DNA from: Streptomyces atratus
Lineage (GTDB): Bacteria > Actinomycetota > Actinomycetes > Streptomycetales > Streptomycetaceae
Direction: 5' to 3'
Assembly (NCBI RefSeq): GCF_014648655.1
Contig: NZ_BMRN01000009.1
Coordinates: 248,001-312,000, forward strand
DNA: 64,000 nt
The notes beneath the pieces were generated by a model. That model ran no database searches, was not told the origin of the DNA, and saw only the letters and a list, made by a program, of their open reading frames with translations. This document shows, one piece after another, positions 36,123 through 45,289 of this stretch. Positions within the stretch are counted from its first letter, which is position 1. Every line of letters starts with the position of its first letter. The translations under genes and the position numbers were made by a program.

Positions 36123-36408
36123 GTTCCTCCTGTAGTCGCCCGGCGGGATCCTGTCCTGCTCTCGGAAGCAGTCGAAGCGGTGAGTGTACGGCCGCCCGCA
36201 TCCGGGTCGGTCCGCGCTCCGCGGCTCCTGGGACCGTCCCGGCCGGCGAGCCAGCTCGGTGCCTGGGCGGTGGTGAGGGGGCGGTCGCAGCCGGTCGCGG
36301 CGGATCCCATTCGTGCCAACCCGCTGACCGCGGAAGGTCATCCCCCTGCCATCACCTGCAACGCTTCGCTCAGTACAGCCCCGCCGCAGCACACGTGCCC
36401 TCCGCTCG

Positions 36409-37284
36409 TCACACGCGTTGCTCCGCCAGGTCGAGCCAGTGCTCGACGTCACCCGGCGCGAAGTGCCTGATGGCCCAGTCGACCATGCGCAGACTCATAT
36501 GCGCCCAGGAGGGACGCAGGACATCGTCGGGCAGGCCGTCCAGAATCTCGTCGAGGCGGCTCGTGACGCCCGGGGCCTGCTCGTTCGCATGCAGCCCGAA
36601 GCGCAGGGTGACCAGGTCGAAACGGCGGTCGCCCCGGCCGGCGCCGTCCCAGTCGATGACGCCGGTGACCGAACCGTCGAGGGCGAGCAGGTTGCCGTGG
36701 TGAAAGTCGTGGTGCACGACGTCGTGCCCGCGCAGTTGGTGTGGGAGATCGGCCCCGACCGACGTGACCCGGTGCTCCAGGGCACCACTGCGCCGGCTGT
36801 GCCGACGCAGTGGCCCGTGAAGACAGTAGCCGGGGCCGTCGTCGAGCAGATACAGGTTCATCGACGGGACATCCGTACGTCCGGCCAACAGCCCCGCCTG
36901 CGACTCGTTCAGGGCCAGTGCCTGATCCAGACCATGGTGGTCCAGACACTTCACCGGTGTGCCCGGCAGGCACTCCTGGACCAGAGCGACCGCGTGATCC
37001 ACCTGGACCGCCAACTCCGTCGACGGGCAGGGATACCTCTGCGCTCGCAGCACTTCGCACACCGCCAACGGTCCCGCCCGCAGATCCTTGAGCTGCGTAT
37101 CCGGCCGCCACTTCAGAACGGACCGATGGCCGTCGGGCCACCGCACGTACGCGGCACCGACCTCCCCTCCCGGACAGGGTCCCTCCACCACCAGCCGGAC
37201 ACCTGCCTCGACGTGGAGAGCCTCTGCCACCCGGTCGGCATCAAGTCGCTCGGCGCGCGTCCAGTTCTGCGGAGATGTGGTCAT
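36409..37284 (-). CDS. Aminoglycoside-phosphotransferase-family kinase
   Basis: The 291-residue protein has the APH fold motifs HHDFHHGNLLA (catalytic Asp and Asn in the Brenner motif) and VTGVIDWDGAGRGDRRFDLV (the metal-binding DFG equivalent), with YVRWPDGHRSVLKW as nucleotide-binding lysine strand. Streptomyces carry many such kinases acting on small metabolites. A resistance role is possible but not shown. The ATG at 37284 with GGAGA upstream is the likely start; the frame is open further upstream. Confidence 0.85.
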   Translation of the reverse strand: MTTSPQNWTRAERLDADRVAEALHVEAGVRLVVEGPCPGGEVGAAYVRWPDGHRSVLKWRPDTQLKDLRAGPLAVCEVLRAQRYPCPSTELAVQVDHAVALVQECLPGTPVKCLDHHGLDQALALNESQAGLLAGRTDVPSMNLYLLDDGPGYCLHGPLRRHSRRSGALEHRVTSVGADLPHQLRGHDVVHHDFHHGNLLALDGSVTGVIDWDGAGRGDRRFDLVTLRFGLHANEQAPGVTSRLDEILDGLPDDVLRPSWAHMSLRMVDWAIRHFAPGDVEHWLDLAEQRV

Positions 37285-37512
37285 CGGAGCATTCTCCGTC
37301 GAAGGAACCCGCCCCGTGGACGGGGGTGTCGATGCCGCGCTGCCGGCCCGGACGGTCCGACGCCGAGAAAATGCCTTGCCCACGGTGCCGCGCAGGCCCC
37401 ACCATCGGCCCATGGAATCGATCACCGCCCCGCTGTCGCCGATCTCCGCCGCCCGCTCGGTGCGCGGCCGGCAGCAGCCCGGCCGACTGCGGAGACCGAC
37501 TGCCGAACGCGC

Positions 37513-38133
37513 GTGATCGCCGTCCTGGTCGCGGGACTTCTGGCCGGGTACGGCATTGCCATACCGGTGGGGGCGGTCGGGACCTACTTGGTGGGCCTCA
37601 CAGCCCGGACGTCCCTGAGGACGGGGGTCTGCGCGGCCCTGGGTGTCGCAACCGCCGACGGTCTCTACGCGGTCGCCGCGGTGGTGGGGGGTTCCTCGCT
37701 CACGCATGTGCTCACGCCGGTCATGCCGCCCCTGCGATGGGCGTCGGCACTGGTGCTGATCGCGCTGGCGGTCCGCGGCGGTACGGTGGCGATCGTGCGG
37801 TACCGGGGGCGGCGGACAGCGGCCCGGATCGGGACGGACCCTGTCAGTCCGGCACGGTCCTACCTGATGCTGCTCGGGATGACCATGATGAACCCCGCCA
37901 CTGTCATCTACTTCGCGGCGCTCGTGCTCGGCAGCCGTACCACCGCCGACGCCGACCTCCTGGAACGGGTGGTGTTCGTACTGGCCGCCTTTGTGGCGTC
38001 GGCCAGTTGGCAGCTGCTGCTCGCCGGTGGGGGAGCGCTGCTCGGCCGGGCGGTGACGAGCAGCCGAGGGCAGCTCGTCACCGCTCTGGTCTCCAGCGTC
38101 CTCATCACGGCACTCGCCGTCCAGCTGCTGTGA
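37513..38133 (+). CDS. LysE-family translocator
   Basis: The 206-residue membrane protein has about six helices and the LysE/RhtB layout: GIAIPVGAVGTYLVGLTART, GVCAALGVATADGLYAVAAV and MLLGMTMMNPATVIYFAALV (the family's NP motif). It probably exports an amino acid or a similar small solute. The GTG start is chosen because it gives the usual length. The ribosome site is weak and the start is uncertain. It is divergent from the APH-like gene and ends at a strong terminator. Confidence 0.85.
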   Translation: MIAVLVAGLLAGYGIAIPVGAVGTYLVGLTARTSLRTGVCAALGVATADGLYAVAAVVGGSSLTHVLTPVMPPLRWASALVLIALAVRGGTVAIVRYRGRRTAARIGTDPVSPARSYLMLLGMTMMNPATVIYFAALVLGSRTTADADLLERVVFVLAAFVASASWQLLLAGGGALLGRAVTSSRGQLVTALVSSVLITALAVQLL

Positions 38134-38171
38134 CCGTGCCGGGGAAGGGGGACGGCCCTTCCCCGGCACGG
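38134..38171. terminator. Bidirectional terminator
   Basis: Arms CCGTGCCGGGGAAGGG and CCCTTCCCCGGCACGG form a perfect 16-bp stem around GGACGG. It starts at the base after the LysE stop and lies between that gene and the convergent serine hydrolase gene. Confidence 0.85.
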
Positions 38172-38196
38172 CCGGCCAATGGCTCGACTGCCCGCC

Positions 38197-40044
38197 TCAG
38201 TCCGCCGAGGCCGTCCATCCCAGCGCCTCGATGCCCGTGGCATCCCCGGACCGGCTCTCGTCGAAGACCGTCCGGTTGCCGTCCTCGACCCGGACGGCGT
38301 TCACGTACACCCCGCGCCCGACGTACCGCTGATCCGTGGCGTACCGCCACCGCAGCCGCACCTCCTTACCGCGCCATGCGGCGAGGTCCGCGTCGAGACG
38401 GTGCCAGACCCGGCCGGACCAGCCGGAGACCGAGCCCGTCGGATGCGGTTCGGGCTCGGTGTGGTGTTGACCGGCCATCGGTACGGTGGTGAACGGCACC
38501 GCCTGCCAGGTCGACCCTGCGTCCGCCGACGCCTCCAGGAAGAGGAAATCGGACCCGGGCTCGGTGTCCCACCACAGGGCCGAGCTCAGCCGGGCCCGCG
38601 ACGACGCGAGACGCAGCGCGGGCAGCGTGAGCGTGGCGCCGGTGCCGCTCACCAGTCCCGAGAACCACGCCGTACGCCCCCGGGCGGGACGGACCGCGAC
38701 GGCGCGCGCCATCTGGTTGGCGGTGGCGACGCGCGGCGCGCTTCCGGAGCGCCAACTGCGCACCGGATGCACCGAGTTGCCGAGGACGATCAGGAACGAG
38801 TCCGTCGTGGGGTCCAGGACAAGACTGGTGCCGGTGAAACCGGTGTGGCCCGCGGTACGAGGGGTTGCCATGGCCCCCATGTACCAGTGCTGGTAGAGCT
38901 CGAATCCGAGTCCGTGCGCATCGCCGGGGAACGCGGTGTTGAAGTCCGTGAACAGCAGGTCCACCGATTCCGCGGAGAGAATCCTCGCGCGGCCGTAGAT
39001 CCCGCCGTTGAGCAGTGTACGGGCGAGGATCGCGAGGTCCCAGGCACAGGAGAACACTCCGGCGTGGCCCGCCACGCCGTCCAGACTGTACGCGTTCTCG
39101 TCGTGCACCTCGCCCCAGACCAGCCCGCGGTCGAGGCCGGACCAAGGGAGCCGGGCATCCTCGGTTGCGGCGATCTTCGGCCTCCAGGAGGCCGGCGGAT
39201 TGTACCGAGTGCGGTGCATGCCGAGCGGAGCAGTGATCTGCTCACGGAGCAGGACATCCTCCGTGCGGCCGGTGATCTTCTCCAGGACCAGTTGCAGCGA
39301 GATCAGATTGAGGTCGGAGTAGAGGTAGACCGTGCCGGGCGGGTTGGCAGGCACCTCGTTCCAGAGCAGCTCCAGCTTCCCCTCCCGCGTAGGTGCCTTG
39401 TACAGCGGAATCCAGGCGCGGAAGCCCGACGTATGCGTGAGCAACTGACGGATCGTGATGTCCTGCTTGCCGCCGCCGGCGAAATCGGGCAGATACGAGG
39501 CAACCTTCGCCTCCAGCTCCAGCGTTCCGCGCTCGATCTGCTGCACGGCCAGGATCGAGGTGAACAGCTTCGACACCGAAGCCAGGTCGAAGACCGTGTC
39601 CTCGGCCATGGCGATCTGCTGGTCGGGCGGGAACTCCACCCCCGTGTCGGTCTTCTCGTCGTACGCCGCGTAGCGCACGGCCTTGCCGATCGGGTGGTGC
39701 AGTGCCACCGTGCCACCCCGCCCGGCGAGCAGCACCGCACCTGCGTACCAAGGGTGCTTGGGGGAGTTGGAGAGGAACTTCTCCGCATCGACGACCAATT
39801 GATCCAAAGGTCCCTGCAACAACCCGGCGCGGGCGGCGGATCCGCGCCGCAGCGTGCGGGCCTGCCCGGATGCCGTGCTCGTCCCGATCCCTGTGTGCAT
39901 ACCCGACGACCTTGCCCCCGACTCCATGGCCGACGCCCGTTCCGCGAATGGAATCGGCGCCAGGGCGAGTGCTCCGCCCAGGGCCAGCATCCCACCGCCC
40001 AGCCTGCGTCGGCTGATCCCTCTGCCGGCCGCGTCCTCGGTCAT
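38197..40044 (-). CDS. Exported beta-lactamase-fold serine hydrolase with C-terminal beta-sandwich
   Basis: The 615-residue protein has a Tat signal (SRRRLGGGMLALGGALALAP). The catalytic domain, about 70-420, has SVSK (S156 to K159), YSD at 242-244 and GHTGFTG in place of KTG, as in class C-like esterases and penicillin-binding-protein-related hydrolases. A C-terminal region, about 460-615, looks like a beta-sandwich that may bind carbohydrate or wall. GAAGGGG precedes the ATG. It may act on cell-wall peptides or acyl esters. A composite palindrome of GAAAG/CTTTC type lies just upstream. Confidence 0.88.
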   Translation of the reverse strand: MTEDAAGRGISRRRLGGGMLALGGALALAPIPFAERASAMESGARSSGMHTGIGTSTASGQARTLRRGSAARAGLLQGPLDQLVVDAEKFLSNSPKHPWYAGAVLLAGRGGTVALHHPIGKAVRYAAYDEKTDTGVEFPPDQQIAMAEDTVFDLASVSKLFTSILAVQQIERGTLELEAKVASYLPDFAGGGKQDITIRQLLTHTSGFRAWIPLYKAPTREGKLELLWNEVPANPPGTVYLYSDLNLISLQLVLEKITGRTEDVLLREQITAPLGMHRTRYNPPASWRPKIAATEDARLPWSGLDRGLVWGEVHDENAYSLDGVAGHAGVFSCAWDLAILARTLLNGGIYGRARILSAESVDLLFTDFNTAFPGDAHGLGFELYQHWYMGAMATPRTAGHTGFTGTSLVLDPTTDSFLIVLGNSVHPVRSWRSGSAPRVATANQMARAVAVRPARGRTAWFSGLVSGTGATLTLPALRLASSRARLSSALWWDTEPGSDFLFLEASADAGSTWQAVPFTTVPMAGQHHTEPEPHPTGSVSGWSGRVWHRLDADLAAWRGKEVRLRWRYATDQRYVGRGVYVNAVRVEDGNRTVFDESRSGDATGIEALGWTASAD

Positions 40045-40065
40045 CCGGAACCCCTTCCTGCTGCG

Positions 40066-40088
40066 CGAAAGTAACTTTCGAAATTTCG
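40066..40088. promoter_or_regulatory. Composite palindrome upstream of the serine hydrolase
   Basis: CGAAAGTAACTTTCG (40066-40080) has perfect 6-bp arms. It shares its last CG with the 10-bp palindrome CGAAATTTCG (40079-40088). The AT-rich GAAAG-n-CTTTC form resembles sites used by RpiR-family and amino-sugar-responsive regulators. It lies 22-44 bp upstream of the hydrolase ATG and also faces the nitronate monooxygenase gene. Confidence 0.5.
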
Positions 40089-40226
40089 TCCGACGATGAA
40101 ACTTCCTGCCGCCGCAGAGATTACTGTCACCACTGCTGTCGCGGAGGCCCCCGGCGTCACAAAGAATCTGACACTTCATCAGGAAATCTCTTCCCTCGGA
40201 TGTCCGACTGCGGCATCCTGCGCCCC

Positions 40227-41336
40227 ATGGAGACGGAGCTGAGCAAGAAACTGGGAGTCGAGCACGCCATCTTCGGCTTCACGCCGTTCCCCGCGGTGGC
40301 CGCGGCCATCACCCGGGCCGGCGGATTCGGCGTACTCGGCGCGGTCCGCTACACCGCCCCCGACGACCTCGCACGCGACCTGGACTGGATGCAGGAGCAC
40401 ACCGACGGCAAGCCGTACGGTCTCGATGTCGTCATGCCCGCGAAGAAGGTGGAGGGGGTGACCGAGGCCGACATCGAGGCGATGATCCCGGCCGGACACC
40501 GCCAGTTCGTCCAGGAGACCCTGGCCAAGCACGGCGTACCGGAACTCGCCGAGGGCGAGGCGTCCGGCTGGCGTATCACCGGATGGATGGAGGAAGTCGC
40601 CCGCAACCAGCTCGACGTCGCCTTCGACCACCCCATCAAACTCCTCGCCAACGCCCTCGGGTCGCCGCCTGCCGACGTCGTCCGACGCGCCCACGATCAG
40701 GATGTTCTCGTCGCCGCGCTCGCCGGAAGTGCCAGACACGCCCGCCACCACGCGGACGCGGGCATCGACGTCGTCGTCGCCCAGGGGTATGAGGCGGGCG
40801 GCCACACCGGTGAGATCGCCTCCATGGTCCTGGTCCCGGACGTGGTCGACGCCGTGGGGCAGCTTCCCGTCCTCGCCGCCGGCGGCATCGGCAGCGGCGA
40901 GCAGATCGCCGCCGGACTCGCCCTCGGCGCCCAGGGCGTGTGGCTCGGCTCCCTCTGGCTGACCACGCAAGAGGCGGACCTCCACTCCCGCGCGCTGACC
41001 CGCAAGCTCCTTGCCGCGGGCTCCGGCGACACCGTCCGCTCCCGCGCGCTCACCGGTAAACCCGCACGCCAGCTCCGTACCGAATGGACCGACGCCTGGG
41101 ACGACCCGTCGGGTCCCGGCACCCTGCCCATGCCGCTCCAGGGGCTGCTGGTCGCCGAAGCCGTCTCCCGTATTCAGAAGTACGAGACCGGTGCGCTGCT
41201 CGGCACCCCCGTCGGCCAGATCGTCGGCCGGATGAACAGCGAACGCAGCGTTCAGGCCGTCTTCGACGATCTGACCCGCGGCTTCGAACGAGCAGTGGAC
41301 CGGATCAACCGCATCGCCGGACGGAGCGCCTCATGA
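40227..41336 (+). CDS. Nitronate monooxygenase family flavoenzyme
   Basis: The 369-residue TIM-barrel FMN enzyme begins METELSKKLGVEHAIFGFTP, as family members do; the ATG at 40200 is an alternative start. Motifs include GGFGVLGAVRY, the FMN-phosphate segments AQGYEAGGHTGEIA and LAAGGIGSGEQIAAGLALGA, and QGVWLGSLWL. Members oxidise nitronates or act as 2-nitropropane-dioxygenase-like enzymes. The acyl-CoA synthetase gene starts inside its stop (ATGA), a pair seen in actinomycete lipid or steroid degradation. The physiological substrate is unknown. Confidence 0.9.
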   Translation: METELSKKLGVEHAIFGFTPFPAVAAAITRAGGFGVLGAVRYTAPDDLARDLDWMQEHTDGKPYGLDVVMPAKKVEGVTEADIEAMIPAGHRQFVQETLAKHGVPELAEGEASGWRITGWMEEVARNQLDVAFDHPIKLLANALGSPPADVVRRAHDQDVLVAALAGSARHARHHADAGIDVVVAQGYEAGGHTGEIASMVLVPDVVDAVGQLPVLAAGGIGSGEQIAAGLALGAQGVWLGSLWLTTQEADLHSRALTRKLLAAGSGDTVRSRALTGKPARQLRTEWTDAWDDPSGPGTLPMPLQGLLVAEAVSRIQKYETGALLGTPVGQIVGRMNSERSVQAVFDDLTRGFERAVDRINRIAGRSAS

Positions 41337-42883
41337 CCCCGCCGCCCAACGGCTTCTGGGCCCAGGCCACCGCCGATCCTGGCCGTACGGTTCTGATCGC
41401 ACCCGACGGCGAGAGCTGGACGGCGGGCCGGCTCCACGCCGCAGCCAACCGCCTGGTCCACGGACTGCGCGCGGCCGGGCTCCGACGGGGCGACGCCTTC
41501 GCGGTCGTCCTGCCCAACGGCGTCGAGTTCTTCACCGCCTACCTCGCCGCCTCCCAGGCCGGTTTCTATCTCGTACCCGTCAACCACCACTTCGTCGGCC
41601 CCGAGATCGCCTGGATCGTCGCCGACTCCGGAGCCAAGGTGCTCATCGCCCACGAGCGGTTCGCCCAGGCGGCGACCGCGGCCGCGGACGAGGCCGAGCT
41701 TCCGGCCGGCCACCGCTATGCCGTAGGCACGGTCGACGGCTTCCGCCCGTACGCCGAACTGCTCGAAGGACAGTCCGACGCACCCCCCGAGGCCCGCACC
41801 CTCGGCTGGGTCATGAACTACACCTCGGGAACCACCGGCCGCCCGCGCGGCATCCGCCGTCCGCTCCCCGGCAAGCTCCCCGAGGAGAGCCACCTCGGCG
41901 GATTCCTCGGCATCTTCGGCGTCAAACCCTTCGACGACAACGTCCATCTCGTCTGCTCGCCGCTCTACCACACGGCCGTCCTCCAATTCGCGGGAGCGTC
42001 CCTGCACATCGGGCACCCGCTGGTCGTGATGGACAAGTGGACGCCCGAAGAGATGCTGCGCCTCATCGACACTCACCGCTGCACCCACACGCACATGGTC
42101 CCGACCCAGTTCCACCGCCTCCTCGCCCTCCCCGACGAGGTGAAGCGGGGATACGACGTCACGGCCATGCGCCACGCCATCCACGGCGCAGCACCCTGCC
42201 CCGACCACGTCAAACGGGCCATGATCGACTGGTGGGGGCGGTGCGTCGAGGAGTACTACGCGGCCAGCGAGGGCGGCGGCGCATTCGCCACCGCCGAGGA
42301 CTGGCTGAAGAAACCGGGCACGGTCGGCAGGGCCTGGCCGATCAGCGAACTCGCCGTCTTCGACGACGACGGCAACCGCCTGCCGGCCGGTGAGCTCGGC
42401 ACCGTCTACATGAAGATGAACACCGGCGGCTTCAGCTACCACAAGGACGAGACCAAGACGAGGAAGAACCGCATCGGCGACTTCTTCACCGTCGGCGACC
42501 TCGGCATCCTCGACGAGGACGGCTACCTCTTCCTCCGCGACCGCAAGATCGACATGATCATCTCCGGTGGTGTCAACATCTACCCCGCCGAGATCGAGAG
42601 TGCCCTCCTCAGCCACCCCGCGGTCGCCGACGTGGCCGTGTTCGGCATTCCGCATCCCGACTGGGGCGAGGAGGTCAAGGCGGTCGTCGAACCGGCCGGG
42701 ACACACGGGGCGGGGGAAGCGCTGGCCGCCGAGATCCTGCGCCACTGCGAACACCATCTGGCCGGGTACAAGCGCCCCAGGAGCATCGACTTCATCGAGG
42801 AGATGCCCCGCGATCCCAACGGCAAGCTGTACAAGAGGCGGCTGCGCGATCCGTACTGGGAGGGCCACCAGCGGGCACTGTGA
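41333..42883 (+). CDS. Acyl-CoA synthetase (AMP-forming)
   Basis: The 516-residue ANL-superfamily enzyme has the P-loop YTSGTTGRPRGIRR, the YYAASEGGG motif A5, TVGDLGILDEDGYLFLRDRK (A7/A8), IISGGVNIYPAEIESAL and the catalytic C-terminal lysine in NGKLYKRRLR. It activates a carboxylic acid to an acyl-CoA in the cytoplasm. It is translationally coupled to the nitronate monooxygenase (ATGA overlap), so the two probably act on the same compound class. Confidence 0.93.
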   Translation: MTPPPNGFWAQATADPGRTVLIAPDGESWTAGRLHAAANRLVHGLRAAGLRRGDAFAVVLPNGVEFFTAYLAASQAGFYLVPVNHHFVGPEIAWIVADSGAKVLIAHERFAQAATAAADEAELPAGHRYAVGTVDGFRPYAELLEGQSDAPPEARTLGWVMNYTSGTTGRPRGIRRPLPGKLPEESHLGGFLGIFGVKPFDDNVHLVCSPLYHTAVLQFAGASLHIGHPLVVMDKWTPEEMLRLIDTHRCTHTHMVPTQFHRLLALPDEVKRGYDVTAMRHAIHGAAPCPDHVKRAMIDWWGRCVEEYYAASEGGGAFATAEDWLKKPGTVGRAWPISELAVFDDDGNRLPAGELGTVYMKMNTGGFSYHKDETKTRKNRIGDFFTVGDLGILDEDGYLFLRDRKIDMIISGGVNIYPAEIESALLSHPAVADVAVFGIPHPDWGEEVKAVVEPAGTHGAGEALAAEILRHCEHHLAGYKRPRSIDFIEEMPRDPNGKLYKRRLRDPYWEGHQRAL

Positions 42884-43289
42884 GCCACCGTCCGAAGCCC
42901 GTTGCCCGTCGAACGCTCCCGGTCGGCCGAGGCAGCGGGCTGCCCTTGCCGAACGGACGGCGTCCACGCGATCATGACCGCAGCTACAGTGATCCGGCTG
43001 TCGAACGATATAGGAGTCCGGCGGGGCCGAGATCACTCCGGGGGAGCCGTGGTCATTTGAGCCCTGTCCGGGGAAGACCGCGGCGGAGCGAGCCCGCGGG
43101 TGTCACCAAGGCGCGAACTCACCTCCGCGTGGAGTTCTGACGGACAGTCACCGACGTAACCCTCGGCGCAGGAGCGGGGACGAGGTGTGGGCCAGGGGAC
43201 CCCGATGCGTCATCGGTCCGTGCCCGGGGCGCGCGGCAGCCCGAAAACGAGTGGCATGTCCTCGTGCGCTCCACATAGCTTGTGCGCTC
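42884..43289. other. Intergenic region of about 400 bp
   Basis: No gene or recognisable relic is seen. Two copies of GTGCGCTC, at about 43264 and 43282, lie just before the MFS start and could belong to its promoter or operator. Confidence 0.4.
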
Positions 43290-44723
43290 GTGACCGATTC
43301 CCACAAGCGCTCATCGAGTGGCTCGCCTGCGACGACGGCCGATCGTCCGCCGACGCACTCCGAAACCGCTGAGGGACTGTTCTCCAGAACGTACGCGGCC
43401 GCCACGTCCGGTTTCGCCGCGGTGATGTTCCTGACCGGGCTCGCCGCGCTGGCCGTGGTCCCCACACTGCCGACGGCCGCCCGGGACCTGGACGGGGTGC
43501 CGCTCTTCCCGCTGGTGGCGGGATGCTTCGTGGCGGCGAGTCTGCTGGGCGGGGTACTGGGCGGTCATTGGGCGGACCGTTCCGGGGCGCAACGTCCGCT
43601 GGCGGCGGGCATGGTGCTGGCCGTGGCCACCCTGCTCGTCTCGGCCGCCAGCACCTCGATCTGGCAACTGGCAGCCGGGCGCTTCCTGGACGGACTGGCG
43701 GGCGGGATGGTCGCCGTGTCGATCAATGCCGCCATCGGCCAGGCCTACCCCGACCGGCTTCGGTCGCGCGCTCTGGCGTTGATGAGTGCCTGCTGGATCA
43801 TTCCGTCGCTGGTCGGCCCCCCGCTGGCCGGACTGGTCGCCGAATGGTGGTCCTGGCGCGCGGTGTTCTACGGTCTGGCCGCCCTGACCGTGCTGCCGGC
43901 GCTGGCCGTGGTGGCCGTGCTGCGCGGCTGTTCCTCGCCGGCCGCGCCCGCGCAGTCGGGAGACAGACCGTCGCGCCCTGCGCTGATGGTCGCGACAGCG
44001 GTGAGCGTGGGCGCGGCGCTGGGGCAGTACGGCTCCTCTGGCTGGGACCTGCGCCACCTGCTCTTCGCGGTGGGAGGGCTCGCCCTGCTGGTGGTGTTCA
44101 CGCCGCGGCTGCTGCCGCCGGGCACTTGGTGTGCCGTGCGCGGCCTGCCGGCCACGGTGCTGCTGCGCGGGCTGAGTTCAGGGGTGTTCTTCACACTGGA
44201 GGCACTCGTACCGCTGATGCTGGTCACCGACCGGGACGTGGCCCCCGTGGTGACGGGCCTGGCCTTCACGGGTGCTGCCGTGGCCTGGGCCGCCTCCTCC
44301 TGGGTGCAGAGCCGTCTGCTGGAGCGCGTCCCCCGGCACCGCCTGGTCGTGGCCGGTGCGCTGGTGCTGGCGGTAGCGGTCGTGGTCGCCGCCGTGGGGA
44401 CGCTTCCTGTGATGCCCGCGTCCCTTGCCGCATCCGCGATGGTCGTCGCGGCCGTCGGCATGGGCCTGCTCGCTCCTTCGCTCACCGTGCTGTCGCTCTC
44501 CCACGCCCCGTCCGGCCGGCAGGGCTGTGCCAGCAGCGCGATGCAGACCAGTCAGAACCTGGGCCAGATAACGGTTCTGGGCGTTTCTTCCACCTTGTTC
44601 AACGCCTGTGTGGGCGCCGGCTCGACCGAACCCGTCGGCTACTGCGCCGCCTTCGGGCTGCTGCTCGCGCCGTGCATCCTGGCGACCCTGCTCGCCACTC
44701 GCGCCCGCGCCCGCGGCGCGTGA
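43290..44723 (+). CDS. MFS transporter
   Basis: The 477-residue protein has a hydrophilic N-terminal tail of about 30 residues and about 12-14 helices. MFS motif A is seen as GGHWADRSGAQRPLAAG, and VSINAAIGQAYPDRLRSRAL is a typical inter-helix stretch. The GTG at 43290 is the likely start, since the frame upstream lacks protein-like composition. It belongs to the drug:H+ antiporter group, and its substrate is unknown. It is not in an obvious operon. Confidence 0.85.
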   Translation: MTDSHKRSSSGSPATTADRPPTHSETAEGLFSRTYAAATSGFAAVMFLTGLAALAVVPTLPTAARDLDGVPLFPLVAGCFVAASLLGGVLGGHWADRSGAQRPLAAGMVLAVATLLVSAASTSIWQLAAGRFLDGLAGGMVAVSINAAIGQAYPDRLRSRALALMSACWIIPSLVGPPLAGLVAEWWSWRAVFYGLAALTVLPALAVVAVLRGCSSPAAPAQSGDRPSRPALMVATAVSVGAALGQYGSSGWDLRHLLFAVGGLALLVVFTPRLLPPGTWCAVRGLPATVLLRGLSSGVFFTLEALVPLMLVTDRDVAPVVTGLAFTGAAVAWAASSWVQSRLLERVPRHRLVVAGALVLAVAVVVAAVGTLPVMPASLAASAMVVAAVGMGLLAPSLTVLSLSHAPSGRQGCASSAMQTSQNLGQITVLGVSSTLFNACVGAGSTEPVGYCAAFGLLLAPCILATLLATRARARGA

Positions 44724-44854
44724 GCGAAGCGCATCTCCTCCGGACAGCTCCAACCCGGCTTCGGCACGGCCCATATGGTGCCGCTCGCGATCGGCCCCTC
44801 ACCGCCCCACGGGCGGGCAAGGACCGATCGCGCCTCACGGAACCACCGTCGTTC

Positions 44855-45283
44855 GTGCACCCGTACCACCCGCAGCGCGGGCGAGCGCAGAGTGTCCTTC
44901 GCGCAGAATCGGGACGTCACCCACCGCTCACCCGAGTACAGCTCGGTCCGGTCGCTGTAGTGCGGCGAATTCGGTTTGGAGGACTGGGAGTACGTGAGCC
45001 AGGTGCGTGCCACCGGGCATCTGGACCCGGTCCAGCCGACCGCCTGGATGCAACTGGATCCGGCCGACACGTCCGTACAGGAACCGGCGGCCGCGTCCCA
45101 CACCGGGTCGATTTTGTTCCGGATGCCGAGGGACTCCGTACCACCGCCGAGCGGGAAGCGCTCCCCGTCGCGCAGGACCGTCCGGTATTGCCCCAGCGGT
45201 GCGTCCAGGGCAATCCCGGCCGCCCGCAGTTCGCCCCGACCGGTACCCGACCCCTTGACCACCGGGTTCCGGCCCCACAGGAT
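44855..45283 (-). pseudogene. Penicillin-acylase-family relic (C-terminal segment)
   Basis: The minus strand reads ILWGRNPVVKGSGTGRGELR, RTVLRDGERFPLGGGTESLG, NKIDPVWDAAAGS, SSCIQAVGWTGSRCPVARTW and PHYSDRTELYSGERWVTSRF, then KDTLRSPALRVVRV. This is the beta-subunit C-terminus of a QvdA/penicillin-acylase Ntn-hydrolase. About 140 of some 800 residues remain. The normal stop is lost. The relic's 5' side is cut where the plus-strand ligase gene begins. Confidence 0.75.
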
Positions 45284-45289
45284 CACGCC

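Noticed and set aside
36418..37512. Upstream extension of the LysE open frame across the APH gene
   Set aside because: That part is antisense to the APH motifs and lacks membrane character, so a start at about 37513 is preferred.
38197..40179. Longer serine-hydrolase start at 40179
   Set aside because: The extra 45 residues precede the Tat signal and overlap the operator-like palindromes. The ATG at 40044 has a good ribosome site.
43523..45289. Long plus-strand open frame reading from inside the MFS gene into the ligase
   Set aside because: The part over the MFS gene is out of frame with its transmembrane coding. Only from 45290 on does the frame encode the ligase.
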